Shown one piece after another: positions 20,275-29,907 of a stretch of 50,031 nucleotides of DNA. The notes under the pieces are model-generated. The model searched no databases. It had not been told where the DNA came from and saw only the letters and a program-made list of their open reading frames with translations. Positions within the stretch are counted from its first letter, which is position 1. Each line of letters begins with the position of its first letter. The stretch comes from Pseudomonadota bacterium (lineage in GTDB: Bacteria; Pseudomonadota; Gammaproteobacteria; Burkholderiales; Thiobacillaceae). The stretch covers positions 1-50,031 of the forward strand of contig JAURYL010000027.1 of NCBI GenBank assembly GCA_030653935.1. Reading direction: 5' to 3'. A program made the translations under genes and the position numbers.

Positions 20275-21474
20275 ATGAACCAGCATTTGCCCCGCCGCAT
20301 GACGCGCCAGTTACTGGCGGGTTTTGCGTTGCTCATCACGTTGATGCTCGGTCTGATCGGGCATGCGGTGTGGCAGATCGGGGATCTGAAGGAGCGGATG
20401 CGCGACATCGTCGAGTTGCGCAATCAGAAGATTCAACTCGCCACCGATTTGCAGGAGGCTTCCTACAATCGTCACAGCGCGCTGGTCTATCAGGCGGTGG
20501 CCCGCGACGCCTTCGAGCGCGACGAATACTTCCAGCAATACATCAAATGGGGTTATCAGGTGGGCCTGGCGCGCACCACGTTGAAGGCTTTGCCGCTGGA
20601 TGAGTTCGAGATCGACAACCTGAAGCGGCAGGACGGCCTGGTGGGACGGATCATCGATGAGCAGGAGATCATCAGCGATCTCGCTGCGCGCGGTGTGATG
20701 GAAGAAGCGTTGAGCCGATTGGCGGCGGATCTGCGCCCGCTCAATCTGGAGTACACAGAAATCGTCGAATCATTGCGCCGTTACGAACGTGACCTGATTC
20801 GTACCGCGCTGGAGCAGACGCAACAGGCGACGCATCAAGCCATCAGCCTGCACCTCGGTTTGGGCGCGGTGCTGATTCTGCTGGCCGTGCTCGTTTCGGA
20901 ACTCACCCGACGGCTGCTGCGCCGTCATGCCGTGACCATCTTCGAGCAGATGCACCAACTGGAGCAGGCGGGGACCCGGCTCGAACACGAAGCCACGCAC
21001 GACCCGCTCACCGGGCTGGCGAATCGGGTGTTGTTCTACCGGCGCCTGGAAGAAGCGATGCTGCATGCGTCCGAGGAGGATTTCTCGTTGGCCATCATGT
21101 ATATCGACCTGGATGATTTCAAACTGGTCAACGACTTACACGGCCACGCGGCGGGGGATGCCATGCTGCAAGCGGTGGCGGATCGGCTGCACCATGTGGT
21201 GCGGATCGCCGACACGGCGGCGCGGCTGGGCGGCGATGAATTCGCGCTGCTGTTCGTCGGCGTCCAGGAAACCGATGAATGTCCGCTCCTGTGCGACAAG
21301 GTAGGCAAAAGCGTTGGACAGCCGATGGAATTCGAAGGCGTCCTGTTGTCGCCCGCGTGCAGCATCGGCTACGCCCTCTATCCGCGCGACGGACTCAGCG
21401 TGGACACCTTGCTCCACGCCGCGGATGAACGGATGTACCAAGCGAAGCGGGCGCGGAAGGCGAAGCGGGCGTAG
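20275..21474 (+). CDS. Membrane diguanylate cyclase
   Basis: A 399-residue inner-membrane protein. TM1 (about 13-35) and TM2 (about 192-212) enclose a helical periplasmic sensor domain of about 155 residues. A cytoplasmic linker helix and a GGDEF domain (about 235-395) follow. GGDEF is intact at 319-323, with DLDDFKLVND for metal binding and RIAD as an RxxD inhibitory site five residues upstream. It should make c-di-GMP in response to an external signal. The ATG at 20275 begins the complete TM1. The C-terminus is basic (KRARKAKRA) and the stop TAG belongs to a REP head, so the tail may have been reshaped by the repeat. It is convergent with cobS. Confidence 0.93.
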   Translation: MNQHLPRRMTRQLLAGFALLITLMLGLIGHAVWQIGDLKERMRDIVELRNQKIQLATDLQEASYNRHSALVYQAVARDAFERDEYFQQYIKWGYQVGLARTTLKALPLDEFEIDNLKRQDGLVGRIIDEQEIISDLAARGVMEEALSRLAADLRPLNLEYTEIVESLRRYERDLIRTALEQTQQATHQAISLHLGLGAVLILLAVLVSELTRRLLRRHAVTIFEQMHQLEQAGTRLEHEATHDPLTGLANRVLFYRRLEEAMLHASEEDFSLAIMYIDLDDFKLVNDLHGHAAGDAMLQAVADRLHHVVRIADTAARLGGDEFALLFVGVQETDECPLLCDKVGKSVGQPMEFEGVLLSPACSIGYALYPRDGLSVDTLLHAADERMYQAKRARKAKRA

Positions 21475-21494
21475 AGGCCCGCTAGCGGGCCGAT
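21471..21494 (+). repeat. REP unit supplying the stop of the GGDEF gene
   Basis: GTAGAGGCCCGCTAGCGGGC with a GTAG head. The TAG (21472-21474) ends the diguanylate cyclase. The palindrome then fills the 7-nt gap and overlaps the 3' end of cobS on the other strand, so it contributes coding bases to cobS as well. Confidence 0.8.
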
Positions 21495-22201
21495 AGGCCC
21501 ACGACCAGCGTCAGCAACAGCCCACTTTCCACCCACTCCACCCCCGCGCCCAGCGCGTCCCCCGTCATGCCGCCCAGGCGCGCGCGCAGATAGGCGCGCC
21601 AGCCGAGTAGCAACAGCGGAGCGATCAGCAAGGCGGGTACCCAGAGACTCGCCAGGGCCAGCGGCACGGCCCAAGCGCCCATGCCGCCGAAACCGATATT
21701 CCAGGCGAAGCGCTCACCCAAGCCGGGCTTGATCGACGGCAGGCGCGCCCAGAGCAACGGGCCCAGGCGCGCCCAGGCGGGAATCAGGAGCAGCGGCCAG
21801 AACAGCCCCGCTTTGGCCAGCAGCATCAGCAACACCAGCTTGATCAGAAGCTGCGCCACCAGCGCGGTGACGCCGAAGACGCCGAGATGCGGGTCGGCCA
21901 GCACGGTCAGCAGACGATCCTTGTCACCATGCGCCGCGCCCAGCGCATCCGCCAGATCGGCGAGGCCGTCGAGATGCAGCGCCCCGGTCAGGCCGACCCA
22001 GGCCAGCAGACCGAGCAGGGCACCCAACCAGGGGTCGACTTGCGTTCCCAACCACACCGCCGCCGCCAGCAGCGCGCCGAGCAACAGCCCCACCAGGGGA
22101 AACCAGATCGCCGCGCGCGCCAGTTCCTCCGCCTTGAAATTCGCCAAAGTGGGCATCGGCAGCCGGGTAAGAAACTGGAGGGCGAGGATCAGGCCGCGCA
22201 T
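21482..22201 (-). CDS. cobS: Adenosylcobinamide-GDP ribazoletransferase (cobalamin synthase)
   Basis: A 239-residue inner-membrane protein with several hydrophobic helices. It joins adenosylcobinamide-GDP to alpha-ribazole (5'-phosphate) in the last steps of cobalamin synthesis. HLDGLADLADAL (about 77-88), DPHLGVFGV and the late GGMTGDALGAGVEWVE segment are family signatures carrying the metal-binding Asp residues. The ATG at 22201 overlaps the upstream cobC by 13 nt. It is the last gene of the minus-strand cobalamin operon. The extreme C-terminus (VVGLSAR) is encoded partly inside a REP unit. Confidence 0.95.
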   Translation of the reverse strand: MRGLILALQFLTRLPMPTLANFKAEELARAAIWFPLVGLLLGALLAAAVWLGTQVDPWLGALLGLLAWVGLTGALHLDGLADLADALGAAHGDKDRLLTVLADPHLGVFGVTALVAQLLIKLVLLMLLAKAGLFWPLLLIPAWARLGPLLWARLPSIKPGLGERFAWNIGFGGMGAWAVPLALASLWVPALLIAPLLLLGWRAYLRARLGGMTGDALGAGVEWVESGLLLTLVVGLSAR

Positions 22202-22845
22202 GCGTTCAACGACAACAATATCGGCGCCTCGCCGGCCAGGAGAGAAATCTGGAAATGCGCGGCTTCCGGCAGGGCGATCCGGTAAACATGGGAAGCGGGC
22301 AGGCCGATCAGTTCGGTCAGCAGCGCGCGCATGACGCCGGCATGGGTCACCAGCAGGTATCGGCCGCCTCGCGCATCGGCCAGCCAGGCCTCCCAGCCCG
22401 CGCGGACACGGTCGCGTAGTTCCATCAGATTTTCACCCCCGGGCGCCGCCACCTTTCCTGCGGAGGATCGGAACAGTTGATGTTCGACTGGGTTGAGCAG
22501 TGCCGCTTCCTCCGGAGTCAGGCCTTCCCAGTCGCCGAAGGCGATTTCCTGGAAAGCCGGGGACAGGCGCAGCGGCACGCCGTGGCGTTCGGCCAGATGC
22601 CGCGCGAACACCTGGCAGCGTTGCAGCGGCGAACTGGCGACCTGTAGGAGCGGACCGTGTCCGCGATAACCCGCGTCAATATCGCGGACGCGGTCCGCTC
22701 CTACAGTGGCCCGCGTCGCCGCCTCCATCTGGCTCCAGCCGAGTTCGGACAAGGGGTCGTCCTGGCGCCCGCGATAGATGAATGGCCGCCCCTCGACGGC
22801 GCCGTGGCGCAGCACGGTGACAACGGTGGCGCCTTCAATTCCCAC
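22189..22845 (-). CDS. cobC: Alpha-ribazole phosphatase with in-frame REP insertion
   Basis: A 218-residue histidine phosphatase. The RHG motif at 13-15 carries the phosphohistidine, and SSPLQRC (71-77), the Glu of FGDWEG and THAG supply the other catalytic residues. It removes phosphate from alpha-ribazole 5'-phosphate or the cobalamin 5'-phosphate. Between [14 protein letters not shown] and VASSPLQ, residues about 47-68 are encoded entirely by a REP pair (22642-22706). This segment is absent from typical family members, which have a short link there. The catalytic motifs on both sides are intact, so the insertion has kept the frame. The start ATG at 22845 overlaps cobT by 11 nt. Confidence 0.93.
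   Translation of the reverse strand: MGIEGATVVTVLRHGAVEGRPFIYRGRQDDPLSELGWSQMEAATRATVGADRVRDIDAGYRGHGPLLQVASSPLQRCQVFARHLAERHGVPLRLSPAFQEIAFGDWEGLTPEEAALLNPVEHQLFRSSAGKVAAPGGENLMELRDRVRAGWEAWLADARGGRYLLVTHAGVMRALLTELIGLPASHVYRIALPEAAHFQISLLAGEAPILLSLNACAA
22642..22706. repeat. REP pair inside cobC
   Basis: 26-bp arms at 22642-22667 and 22681-22706 with one G-T mismatch, separated by 13 nt. The heads read CTGTAGGAGCGGACC in both directions. The element lies wholly within the cobC frame and is translated. Confidence 0.95.
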
Positions 22846-23929
22846 CGCTTACTCCCGCTTCCGCGAACGTCGCCATACCGCCATGCAGTTCACAAGCCAG
22901 GCGCAGCAGCGGCAACGCCGTTGCCGCGCCACTGCCCTCGCCCAGGCGCATCTCTAGGCGCAGCAGCGGCTCCGCGTCCAGAGCGGCGAGCAGGCGGGCA
23001 TGGCCGGGTTCCGCCGAGGCGTGCGCGAACAACAGCCAGTCACGCACACCGGGATTCATCCGACAGGCCGCCAGGGCGGCGGCGGTGGTGATGAAACCGT
23101 CCACCAGCACCGGCAAGCCCAGTTGCGCGCAGGCGATATAAGCACCCGACAACGCCGCGATCTCGAAGCCGCCCAGGCAGCGCAGCGCGGCATGGGCGAG
23201 GTCTACAGTTCCCCCCTTTCCCAAAGGGGGGTTAGGGGGGATTTGTTCGGTTTTGGTGAAACCATGCAGCGCCAGCGCCTTGTCGATTACCGCCGCCTTG
23301 TGGCTCACCCCGCCGCTATCCAGCCCGGTGCCCGGCCCCGCCAGTTCCCCGCCCGGCAAACCCAGCAACGCGCAGGCCAGAGCCGCCGCTGACGTGGTGT
23401 TGCCGATGCCCATCTCGCCGCCGATGAACAGGTCGCAGCCGTGGGTGATCGAGCGCTTCACCGTGCTGTGGCCCAGGTCCAGGCAATGCACCAGTTGCGC
23501 CTCGCTCATCGCCGGGCCTAGCGTGAAGTTGGCGCTGCCGTCACCGGCCTTGGCCCAGAGCACGCCGGGCAGTTGCGCCTTCGCCAGGGTGCCGGCATCC
23601 ACCACTTCGAGATGGGCGCCGGCCGCGCGCGCCAGCACGGAAATCGCCGCGCCGCCATTCACGAAATTGGCCAGCATCTGCTGCGTGACTTCCTGCGGGA
23701 ACGCCGAAACGCCTTCCGCCACCACGCCGTGGTCACCCGCGAATATCGTGATCCAGGGCTGCTCGATGCGCGGTTTCACCCGGTATTGCATGGCCGCCAG
23801 TTCCACCGCCAACTGTTCCAGACGGCCCAGGCTGCCGGGCGGCTTGGTCAGGTTGTCCTGGCGCAGGCGGGCGACCGCGCGGGCCGATTCATCGAGGGGT
23901 TTGACGGGTTGTTGCCACCAGAGGGCCAT
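22835..23929 (-). CDS. cobT: Nicotinate-nucleotide--dimethylbenzimidazole phosphoribosyltransferase
   Basis: A 364-residue enzyme forming alpha-ribazole 5'-phosphate from DMB and nicotinate mononucleotide. [13 protein letters not shown] near the N-terminus, [29 protein letters not shown] and [10 protein letters not shown] are family signatures. The catalytic Glu lies in the late segment rich in Leu and Glu near [12 protein letters not shown]. Residues about 229-241 ([10 protein letters not shown] and flanks) come from a CCCCCC-TTT repeat inserted between the ALALHGF helix and the LGGFEIAAL motif. The ATG at 23929 is followed by [14 protein letters not shown] and is preferred over an in-frame ATG 29 codons earlier that lies in a REP. 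It works with BluB, CobU and CobS. Confidence 0.95.
   Translation of the reverse strand: MALWWQQPVKPLDESARAVARLRQDNLTKPPGSLGRLEQLAVELAAMQYRVKPRIEQPWITIFAGDHGVVAEGVSAFPQEVTQQMLANFVNGGAAISVLARAAGAHLEVVDAGTLAKAQLPGVLWAKAGDGSANFTLGPAMSEAQLVHCLDLGHSTVKRSITHGCDLFIGGEMGIGNTTSAAALACALLGLPGGELAGPGTGLDSGGVSHKAAVIDKALALHGFTKTEQIPPNPPLGKGGTVDLAHAALRCLGGFEIAALSGAYIACAQLGLPVLVDGFITTAAALAACRMNPGVRDWLLFAHASAEPGHARLLAALDAEPLLRLEMRLGEGSGAATALPLLRLACELHGGMATFAEAGVSGGN
23211..23243. repeat. CCCCCCTTT/AAAGGGGGG unit inside cobT
   Basis: CCCCCCTTTCCCAAAGGGGG with a following GTTAGGGGGGATTT tail. The same type of unit occurs at 36645-36842 and about 49930. Here it is translated as part of CobT. Confidence 0.85.
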
Positions 23930-23963
23930 GGGTTTTCCTTGCTTATCAGACGTTGGGCATTGG

Positions 23964-24038
23964 CGTAGGTTGGGCAAAGCGCAGCGTGTCCAACGAACCG
24001 CCGCCATGTTGGGCACGCTGCGCTTTGCCCAACCTACG
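23964..24038. repeat. REP pair between cobT and cobU
   Basis: 31-bp arms at 23964-23994 and 24008-24038 with a single mismatch, headed by CGTAGGTTGGGCAAAGCGCA. The right arm contains the TAG stop of cobU (24034-24036). The hairpin may punctuate the operon transcript. Confidence 0.93.
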
Positions 24039-24630
24039 AATTCACGGATTTCATCGCCAGCGGTAGACCCGCCGCGACAAAAGTAACGGTGTCAGCCAGG
24101 CGGGCGATGTCCTGATTCAGCCAACCGGCTTCGTCGACGAAACGGCGGCTGAGTTCGCCCATCGGAATCACGCCGAGGCCGATTTCATTGGAGACCAGGA
24201 GGATGTCGCCGGCCAATGTCGGCAAGGTGGCGAGCAGGGCGGCGCGTTCCCGCGCGAACACCGCCTCGCCGGCTTCCAGCAGATTCATCAGCCACAGGGT
24301 CAGGCAATCCACCAGCACGCATTGCACGCTGCCGGCGGCCTGGCGTAGCGCCTCGGCCAGATGAATGGGTTCTTCCACGGTGCGCCAGTGGGCCGGGCGT
24401 TCGGCCTGATGCCGGGCGATGCGCGCGGCCATCTCGGCATCGCGCGCCTCGCCGGTGGCGATCACCGTCACCGCCAGGCCGCTACGTTCAGCCAGGTCCT
24501 GCGCATGGCGGCTTTTTCCCGAACGGGCGCCGCCGAGGATCAGGATGAGCTGTAGCGCCGGCGTCCCGCCGGCATCCAAGGCCTGATCAGAAGAACGAAG
24601 CCGGCTGGAAGCCGGCGCTACAGGCTTCAT
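24034..24630 (-). CDS. cobU: Adenosylcobinamide kinase/guanylyltransferase with REP-encoded N-terminus
   Basis: A 198-residue bifunctional enzyme that phosphorylates adenosylcobinamide and transfers GMP to it. The P-loop GGARSGKS is at 33-40, DCLTLWLMN and [10 protein letters not shown] are family motifs, and the guanylated His is expected in the [11 protein letters not shown] segment. The ATG at 24630 overlaps the helicase stop in ATGA, so translation is probably coupled. Normally the P-loop strand begins a few residues after the start; here about 27 extra residues precede it and most are encoded by a REP pair at 24551-24622. The stop TAG comes from another REP. The core enzyme is complete. 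Confidence 0.93.
   Translation of the reverse strand: MKPVAPASSRLRSSDQALDAGGTPALQLILILGGARSGKSRHAQDLAERSGLAVTVIATGEARDAEMAARIARHQAERPAHWRTVEEPIHLAEALRQAAGSVQCVLVDCLTLWLMNLLEAGEAVFARERAALLATLPTLAGDILLVSNEIGLGVIPMGELSRRFVDEAGWLNQDIARLADTVTFVAAGLPLAMKSVNS
24551..24622. repeat. REP pair at the 5' end of cobU
   Basis: 23-bp arms at 24551-24573 and 24600-24622 with two mismatches, headed by TGTAGCGCCGGCGTCCCGCC. The 26-nt spacer contains TTCGTTCTTCTGATCAG on the minus strand; a closely similar spacer lies at the 5' end of btuD. Translated as the CobU N-terminus. Confidence 0.93.
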
Positions 24631-27600
24631 TTTCCCGGCAGCGGTGCCAGCAGGGCGCGCAGGTCTTCCTCGCCGAACTTGCTCATCGCCGCCGCGTCCT
24701 CGGACAACACGCCTTCCGCCAGGGCGGCTTTCTTTTCCTGGAGGGCGACGATGCGCTCCTCGATGCTGCCCGCCGCTACCAGTTTGTAGACGAACACCTT
24801 GTTCTTTTGTCCGATGCGGTGGGCGCGGTCGGTGGCCTGGTTTTCCGCCGCCGGGTTCCACCAGGGGTCGAAGTGGATGACGGTATCCGCCGTGGTCAGG
24901 TTGAGGCCGACGCCGCCGGCTTTCAGGCTGATGAGGAACACCGGCACGTCGCCGTCCTGGAAGCGGCCGACGACTTCCTCGCGGTTGGTGGTGTCGCCGG
25001 TGAGGCTGACATGGGCGATGCCGGCCCGGTCCAGTTCCTCGGCGATCAGGGCGAGCATGGTGGTGAATTGGGAGAAGACCAATACCCGCCGGCCTTCCTC
25101 CACCAGTTCCGGCAGCATGTCCATCAGCAGTTCCAGCTTGGCGCGTTCCTTGACCTTGGCCGCCGCCTGGATGGTTTTCAGCAGGCGCGGGTCGCAACAG
25201 ACCTGCCTGAGCTTGAGCAGGGCGTCGAGGATGACGATCTGGCTGCGGTTGAAGCCCTTGCTGGCGATTTCCTCTTGCACCCTGGCGTCCATCGCCGCGC
25301 GCACCGTTTCGTACAGGTCGCGCTGGCCGCCTTGCAGTTCCACGTCGCGCACGATGATGGTTTTCGCCGGCAGTTCTTTCGCCACGTCTTCCTTTTTGCG
25401 CCGCAGGATGAAGGGGGCGATGCGGCGCGCCAGCAGGTCGCGGCGCAACGGGTCGCCGCGCTTTTCGATGGGCGTGCGCCAGGTGGCGGTGAACTGTTTG
25501 CTGTCGCCGAGAAAGCCGGGCAGGAGGAAATCAAACTGCGCCCACAACTCGCCCAGGTGGTTTTCCAGCGGCGTGCCGGTGAGGCAGAGGCGGTGCCGCG
25601 CTTGCAGTCGGCGCACCACGCCGGCGGCGCGAGCCTTGGCGTTCTTCACCGTCTGCGCCTCGTCCAGGATCAGGAAGGCGTAGCCGTGGCGCGCCAGTTC
25701 CTCCTCGTCGCGCCAGAGCAGCGGGTAGGTGGTGAGGCAGACATCGTGTTGCGGAATCAGTGGGAAGGCATCCGCGCGCGCCGGGCCGTGCAGGCTCAAC
25801 ACGCGCAGATCGGGCGCGCACCGCGCGGCTTCGCGTTTCCAGTTGAAGATCAGGGAAGTGGGCAGCACTACCAGGGCCGGCTGGTCGAGGCGGCCGGCCC
25901 GCTTCTCGGCCAGCAGGTGGGCCAGGGTCTGCGCGGTCTTGCCCAGGCCCATGTCATCGGCCAGGATACCGGCCAGATTCTGTTCGCGCAGGAATTGCAG
26001 CCAGGCCAGGCCTTCGCGTTGGTAGGGGCGCAGTTCCAGCTTGAAACCTTCCGGCACCGCCACGGTTTTGATGCCTTGCGCCTGCTTCAGGCGCCGCGCC
26101 ATTTGGAAAATCTCGTCCTCGCCCTTGAATTGCCAACGGGTTTTGTCGGCGAGGAAATCCAGGCGCGGCGCGTCCAGGGCGGAAACCCGCAGTTCGCCGT
26201 CGGCGGGCAGCGCGTCGAACAAGTCGATGAGGGTGGCGGCCAGGGGGGTGATTCGTTCCGCCGGCACCCGCACCCGCTCGCCGGTGGGGGTGTGCAGGAT
26301 CACCGGCGTCCCGTCGGCGATGTTTTTCAACAGCTTCGCGTCCAGCCAGCGGGGTTCGCGGTGGAACAGGTCGGCCAGCAGGGGGGCGAGGCTCAGGCGC
26401 TGGCCTTCCACCAGGATGCCCAGGTCCAGTTTGAACCAGCCGTTGCCTTCCTCTTCCAGGTCGGCCTCCCAACTTTCGGCTTCCAGAACGTGGTGGCGGA
26501 AATCGCGCGGGTACTCCACCACCCAACCGGCGGCGGCCAGACGCGGGGCGAGATCGGCAAAGAAGCGCTGCCAGACGGCTTCGCTCTCCAGGCCCAGCTT
26601 GCCGGTTGGTGTTGCGCTGGCGTAACTGAATGCGCGGACGGGCACCGGGGCGAAGCCGAGTTGGCGCAGTTCTTCCTGCCGCGCGGCTTCCACCGCCAGG
26701 TCCCGGTTGATGCGGACGGCCTGGCCGTCGGCCAGGGTGACGTATTGCTTGCCGTCACCAGGCGTGGTTTCCACACCCTGATCGCCGTAACGGAAGGCGA
26801 GGCTGGCGTAATCGTAGAGGTGGGGCCGGTAATCCTGGCAGGGGGGATAGCCGCGATGCGCGGTCCAGTTGCTGAAGGCGCCGCTGGTCAGTTTCAGCAC
26901 CGGTAGCGGCGGGCCTTCGAGCACGGCGAGGGCGGCGTTTGTCGCCGGTCGCGGCAGCTCCGGCGCCGCCTCGGCCAGCAGTTCCGCCACCACCGGCAGG
27001 TCGCCCAGGCTCAGGGGGGGTAGGTCCAGCAGTCGGCTCAACAGGGCGGTGTGGTCGCCGCACTCCAGCGGCCCGGCCTCGCCGCCGGCGGCGTCCAGAT
27101 ACCAGAGCGGATCGGTGGGCAGCAGGTGGGCGGCGGGCGGATCGGCTTGCAGCGTGGCGAGGGTATGGCCCGCTTGATCGAGGCGCCAGTTGAGGCGGCC
27201 GGGGCGCGCCTCGCCCGGTCGCAGGGGCAGACAATGCCAGTCGGAAAGCGAGTAATTGCGCCCCAGGCTCTCCACCACCCAGGCGCGGCCGCTGGCCGTG
27301 GTCGCCGACAGGATCGCTGCCCCGCTGGCGCCTTCCAGGACATGGTCGTAGCCGTAATATTGTTTGCCGCTCAACCGGCGCAACTGGCGCAGGATGTCGA
27401 GGTCTTCATGCGCCACGAACAGCGGCGGCTCGATCAGGGCGCGCTCGATGTTGTCCCAGCCCTTGCCGGCGGGCTTGCCCTCGCTGACGCGCCCCTTGAA
27501 CAGCACCAACCGTGCGTCGCCTTCCAGCGCGGGCGGCAGAATGAAGTAATGCAGGGCGTCTTTTGACTTGCCCGCCTTGCGCGCGGCGGTGGCCGGCCGC

Positions 27601-27965
27601 AGCGCCGCGCGGGTTTCCTCGGCCCAGGCGAGGATCGTCTTGCTCGGCCGCGCCGGGGTCGTGTCGGGCTGGCCCGGTGAACGACTTGCGAGTGCCGCCA
27701 CCAGCACCGCCACGCAGTGCTTGCAGAACCGCCCCACCGGGCAGGTGCAATTGGCGTCGATCTGGGCGATGCCATTCCCCTGATAAAACGCGATGTGCAC
27801 CGAATAGGGGAGGCGCACCCTGCCTTGCACCTGGGCGATGATTTCCGCCGATTGAACGAGCAGATCGCGCACTCTGTGGCCGTAAGTCTGCGCCTTGCGA
27901 ATGGTGTGGGGATCGAACCAGCGGGCGATGTCGGTCGGGCCGTAGTTTTGTGTGGGGGAGGTCAT
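24627..27965 (-). CDS. SWIM-domain SNF2-family helicase
   Basis: A 1112-residue SF2 ATPase of the SNF2/RapA branch. An N-terminal SWIM zinc finger (Cys73, Cys75, Cys81, His83) is followed by a long region with little homology. The helicase core then carries Walker [13 protein letters not shown], box [31 protein letters not shown] and the arginine-finger motif DRAHRIGQ. Such proteins move along DNA or displace bound proteins. The role here is unknown. The ATG at 27965 overlaps the cobQ stop and its own stop overlaps the cobU start, both as ATGA, so it is built into the cobalamin operon. There is no known cobalamin function for this family, which suggests insertion or recruitment. Confidence 0.93.
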   Translation of the reverse strand: MTSPTQNYGPTDIARWFDPHTIRKAQTYGHRVRDLLVQSAEIIAQVQGRVRLPYSVHIAFYQGNGIAQIDANCTCPVGRFCKHCVAVLVAALASRSPGQPDTTPARPSKTILAWAEETRAALRPATAARKAGKSKDALHYFILPPALEGDARLVLFKGRVSEGKPAGKGWDNIERALIEPPLFVAHEDLDILRQLRRLSGKQYYGYDHVLEGASGAAILSATTASGRAWVVESLGRNYSLSDWHCLPLRPGEARPGRLNWRLDQAGHTLATLQADPPAAHLLPTDPLWYLDAAGGEAGPLECGDHTALLSRLLDLPPLSLGDLPVVAELLAEAAPELPRPATNAALAVLEGPPLPVLKLTSGAFSNWTAHRGYPPCQDYRPHLYDYASLAFRYGDQGVETTPGDGKQYVTLADGQAVRINRDLAVEAARQEELRQLGFAPVPVRAFSYASATPTGKLGLESEAVWQRFFADLAPRLAAAGWVVEYPRDFRHHVLEAESWEADLEEEGNGWFKLDLGILVEGQRLSLAPLLADLFHREPRWLDAKLLKNIADGTPVILHTPTGERVRVPAERITPLAATLIDLFDALPADGELRVSALDAPRLDFLADKTRWQFKGEDEIFQMARRLKQAQGIKTVAVPEGFKLELRPYQREGLAWLQFLREQNLAGILADDMGLGKTAQTLAHLLAEKRAGRLDQPALVVLPTSLIFNWKREAARCAPDLRVLSLHGPARADAFPLIPQHDVCLTTYPLLWRDEEELARHGYAFLILDEAQTVKNAKARAAGVVRRLQARHRLCLTGTPLENHLGELWAQFDFLLPGFLGDSKQFTATWRTPIEKRGDPLRRDLLARRIAPFILRRKKEDVAKELPAKTIIVRDVELQGGQRDLYETVRAAMDARVQEEIASKGFNRSQIVILDALLKLRQVCCDPRLLKTIQAAAKVKERAKLELLMDMLPELVEEGRRVLVFSQFTTMLALIAEELDRAGIAHVSLTGDTTNREEVVGRFQDGDVPVFLISLKAGGVGLNLTTADTVIHFDPWWNPAAENQATDRAHRIGQKNKVFVYKLVAAGSIEERIVALQEKKAALAEGVLSEDAAAMSKFGEEDLRALLAPLPGK

Positions 27966-29494
27966 GACAGAAGGCGAAGAAGAGTCTGTGTGTCGAGATG
28001 ATATTCGACCGCATCGGCCAGACGGTCGATGGCGGCCTCGCGCAGGGCGTGGATGTCAGGGGCGGGTGATTCGCTGAGGCCCGCCCAGGCCAGCAGCGCA
28101 TCGGCGGCGGCGGGGGTGTCGAAGAGGCCATGCAGATAGGTGCCGGCGACCTGGCCATCGTCCGCGAGGGCGCCATCGGCGCGGCCATCCAGCCAGGCCA
28201 GCGGCCGTTGCAGCGCCGCGCCGCTGCTGACGCCGGCATGGATTTCGTAGCCGGAAACGGGGGCGTCGTCGAACGTCAGCCGCCCCGCCACATTGCGCAA
28301 CTGTTTTTCCGCCGCCAGCGTGGTTTCCATCTCCAGCCAGCCGAAGCCGGCGCTGGAACCGGGGTCGCCCTCGATGCCGAGTGGGTCGTGGATGGCCCGC
28401 CCCAGCATCTGGAAACCGCCGCATATCCCCAGCAGCTTGCCGCCGTAACGCAGATGCTTTTGCAGGTGTGCTTCCCAGCCGCGTTCGCGCAGAAAGGCGA
28501 GGTCGTCGCGCACCGATTTGGAACCGGGCAGGATGATCAGGTCGGCGGGCGGTGGCGTCTCATCGATGCCGACAAAGCGGAAATCCACCCCCGGATGCAG
28601 GCGCAGCGCATCGAAATCGGTGTGGTTGGAAATACGGGGGAGGACGGGAACTACGACGCGCAACAGGCCCCCCTCCCCCCTCGGGGGAGGGGTTGGGGGA
28701 GAGGGAACACGCGTCGAATTGGCCACCGTCGTTCCCTCTCCCCGGCCCTCCCCCGGAGGGGGAGGGAGACAAGCCGGCAACGCATCTTCCGCCTCCAGAT
28801 GCAGCCCGTGCAGATACGGCAGCACGCCCAGCACCGGCTTTCCGGTTTCCTTCTCCAGCCAATCCAGACCACCTTGCAGCAAGGCGATGTCGCCGCGAAA
28901 GCGGTTGATGACGAAGCCCTTGACCCGAGCCCGTTCCGTTTCAGACAGCAGCGCCAGGGTGCCCACGATATGGGCGAAGACGCCACCGCGGTCGATGTCG
29001 GCGATCAGGATTACCGGGCAATCCACCGCTTCGGCAAAGCCCATGTTGGCGATGTCGCCCTCGCGCAGATTGATTTCCGCCGGGCTGCCGGCGCCCTCGA
29101 CGATGACCACCTCGTACTGCCGTGAGAGGCGTTCAAACGACTCCAGCACCGCCGCCCGCGCCACTTGTTTGTAGTCGTGATAAGCCGCCGCTTCCATATT
29201 CGACAAGGCGCGGCCCTGGATGATGACCTGGCAGCCGGTATCGGAATTGGGCTTCAACAACACCGGGTTCATGTCGCTGTGCGGTGCCAGGCCACAGGCT
29301 TGCGCCTGCACTGCCTGGGCGCGGCCGATCTCACCGCCGTCCGCTGTCACCGCACTGTTCAGCGCCATGTTCTGCGGCTTGAACGGCGCCACCTTGACGC
29401 CGCGCTGCTTCAGCCAACGGCCCAGCGCCGTCACCAGCGCGCTTTTGCCGGCGTCGGAGGTACAGCCCTGGACCATCAGACAGCGGGCGGTCAT
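27962..29494 (-). CDS. cobQ: Adenosylcobyric acid synthase with in-frame repeat insertion
   Basis: A 510-residue glutamine-dependent amidase that adds four amide groups to the corrin. The N-terminal dethiobiotin-synthetase-like half contains [14 protein letters not shown] (P-loop) and [12 protein letters not shown]; the C-terminal amidotransferase half has [12 protein letters not shown] with the catalytic Cys, and GTYLHGLFD with the His. Residues about 242-276, between [11 protein letters not shown] and [16 protein letters not shown], are encoded by a C/G-rich palindromic repeat. Related enzymes have a short variable linker there. The ATG at 29494 overlaps the vapC stop as ATGA. No other corrin amidation or ring genes are present, so cobyrinate must come from elsewhere. 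Confidence 0.95.
   Translation of the reverse strand: MTARCLMVQGCTSDAGKSALVTALGRWLKQRGVKVAPFKPQNMALNSAVTADGGEIGRAQAVQAQACGLAPHSDMNPVLLKPNSDTGCQVIIQGRALSNMEAAAYHDYKQVARAAVLESFERLSRQYEVVIVEGAGSPAEINLREGDIANMGFAEAVDCPVILIADIDRGGVFAHIVGTLALLSETERARVKGFVINRFRGDIALLQGGLDWLEKETGKPVLGVLPYLHGLHLEAEDALPACLPPPPGEGRGEGTTVANSTRVPSPPTPPPRGEGGLLRVVVPVLPRISNHTDFDALRLHPGVDFRFVGIDETPPPADLIILPGSKSVRDDLAFLRERGWEAHLQKHLRYGGKLLGICGGFQMLGRAIHDPLGIEGDPGSSAGFGWLEMETTLAAEKQLRNVAGRLTFDDAPVSGYEIHAGVSSGAALQRPLAWLDGRADGALADDGQVAGTYLHGLFDTPAAADALLAWAGLSESPAPDIHALREAAIDRLADAVEYHLDTQTLLRLLS
28666..28770. repeat. C/G-rich inverted repeat inside cobQ
   Basis: Two blocks of the type CCCTCCCCC-x-GGGGGAGGG, one at about 28666-28710 and the inverted one at 28731-28770, face each other around a short spacer. 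They are translated in frame as Pro/Gly/Glu-rich residues ([11 protein letters not shown] and [12 protein letters not shown]), a pattern known from intragenic repeats in many bacteria. Confidence 0.88.
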
Positions 29495-29907
29495 AGCGGT
29501 GGGTTGACCCAGTTCTCCACCTTCAATCCGGGGTAATCCTTGAAGTCGGTTTCGTTGTTGGTAATCAGCGTGGCGTCCAGGCTGATGGCGTGGGCCGCAA
29601 TGAGCCGGTCGAGCGCATCGCGGCGGCGGTCGCGGACGGCGGCGCGCAAGCGGCCAAAACTCTCGGCGGCGGCTTCGTCGAAGTGTTGTATCGGGATGCG
29701 TTTGATCAGCAGGTTGAGCGCGCTTTCATTTTGGAACCGGGTGTCCGTGACCATTTCCAGGCCGGCGCGCAATTCGGCGTAAGTCACGATCGACATGACG
29801 GCCTCGTCCTGGCCGAGTTGGGTCAGGCGTGCCAGCACCTCGGGCGGATGTGCCTTCATGACGTAGATGCAAATGTTGGTATCCAGCATGTAGGACATCG
29901 CGCTCAT
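29491..29907 (-). CDS. vapC: VapC-type PIN-domain toxin
   Basis: A 138-residue PIN ribonuclease. Acidic active-site residues are visible: [11 protein letters not shown] (Asp9), [23 protein letters not shown] and LITNNETDF. VapC toxins cleave RNA, often initiator tRNA or 23S rRNA. The start ATG at 29907 overlaps the antitoxin stop (ATGA), and its own stop TGA overlaps the cobQ ATG the same way. The cell thus translates an RNase toxin and a cobalamin enzyme from one coupled message. This embedding is unusual; the antitoxin upstream makes the module complete. Confidence 0.92.
   Translation of the reverse strand: MSAMSYMLDTNICIYVMKAHPPEVLARLTQLGQDEAVMSIVTYAELRAGLEMVTDTRFQNESALNLLIKRIPIQHFDEAAAESFGRLRAAVRDRRRDALDRLIAAHAISLDATLITNNETDFKDYPGLKVENWVNPPL

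Noticed and set aside
24807-26906. A 699-residue open frame on the plus strand
   Set aside because: It is the antisense shadow of the SNF2 helicase, which has all helicase motifs in order. High GC leaves long open frames on the opposite strand.
28130-29125. A 331-residue open frame on the plus strand
   Set aside because: Antisense to cobQ; cobQ motifs are complete and continuous.
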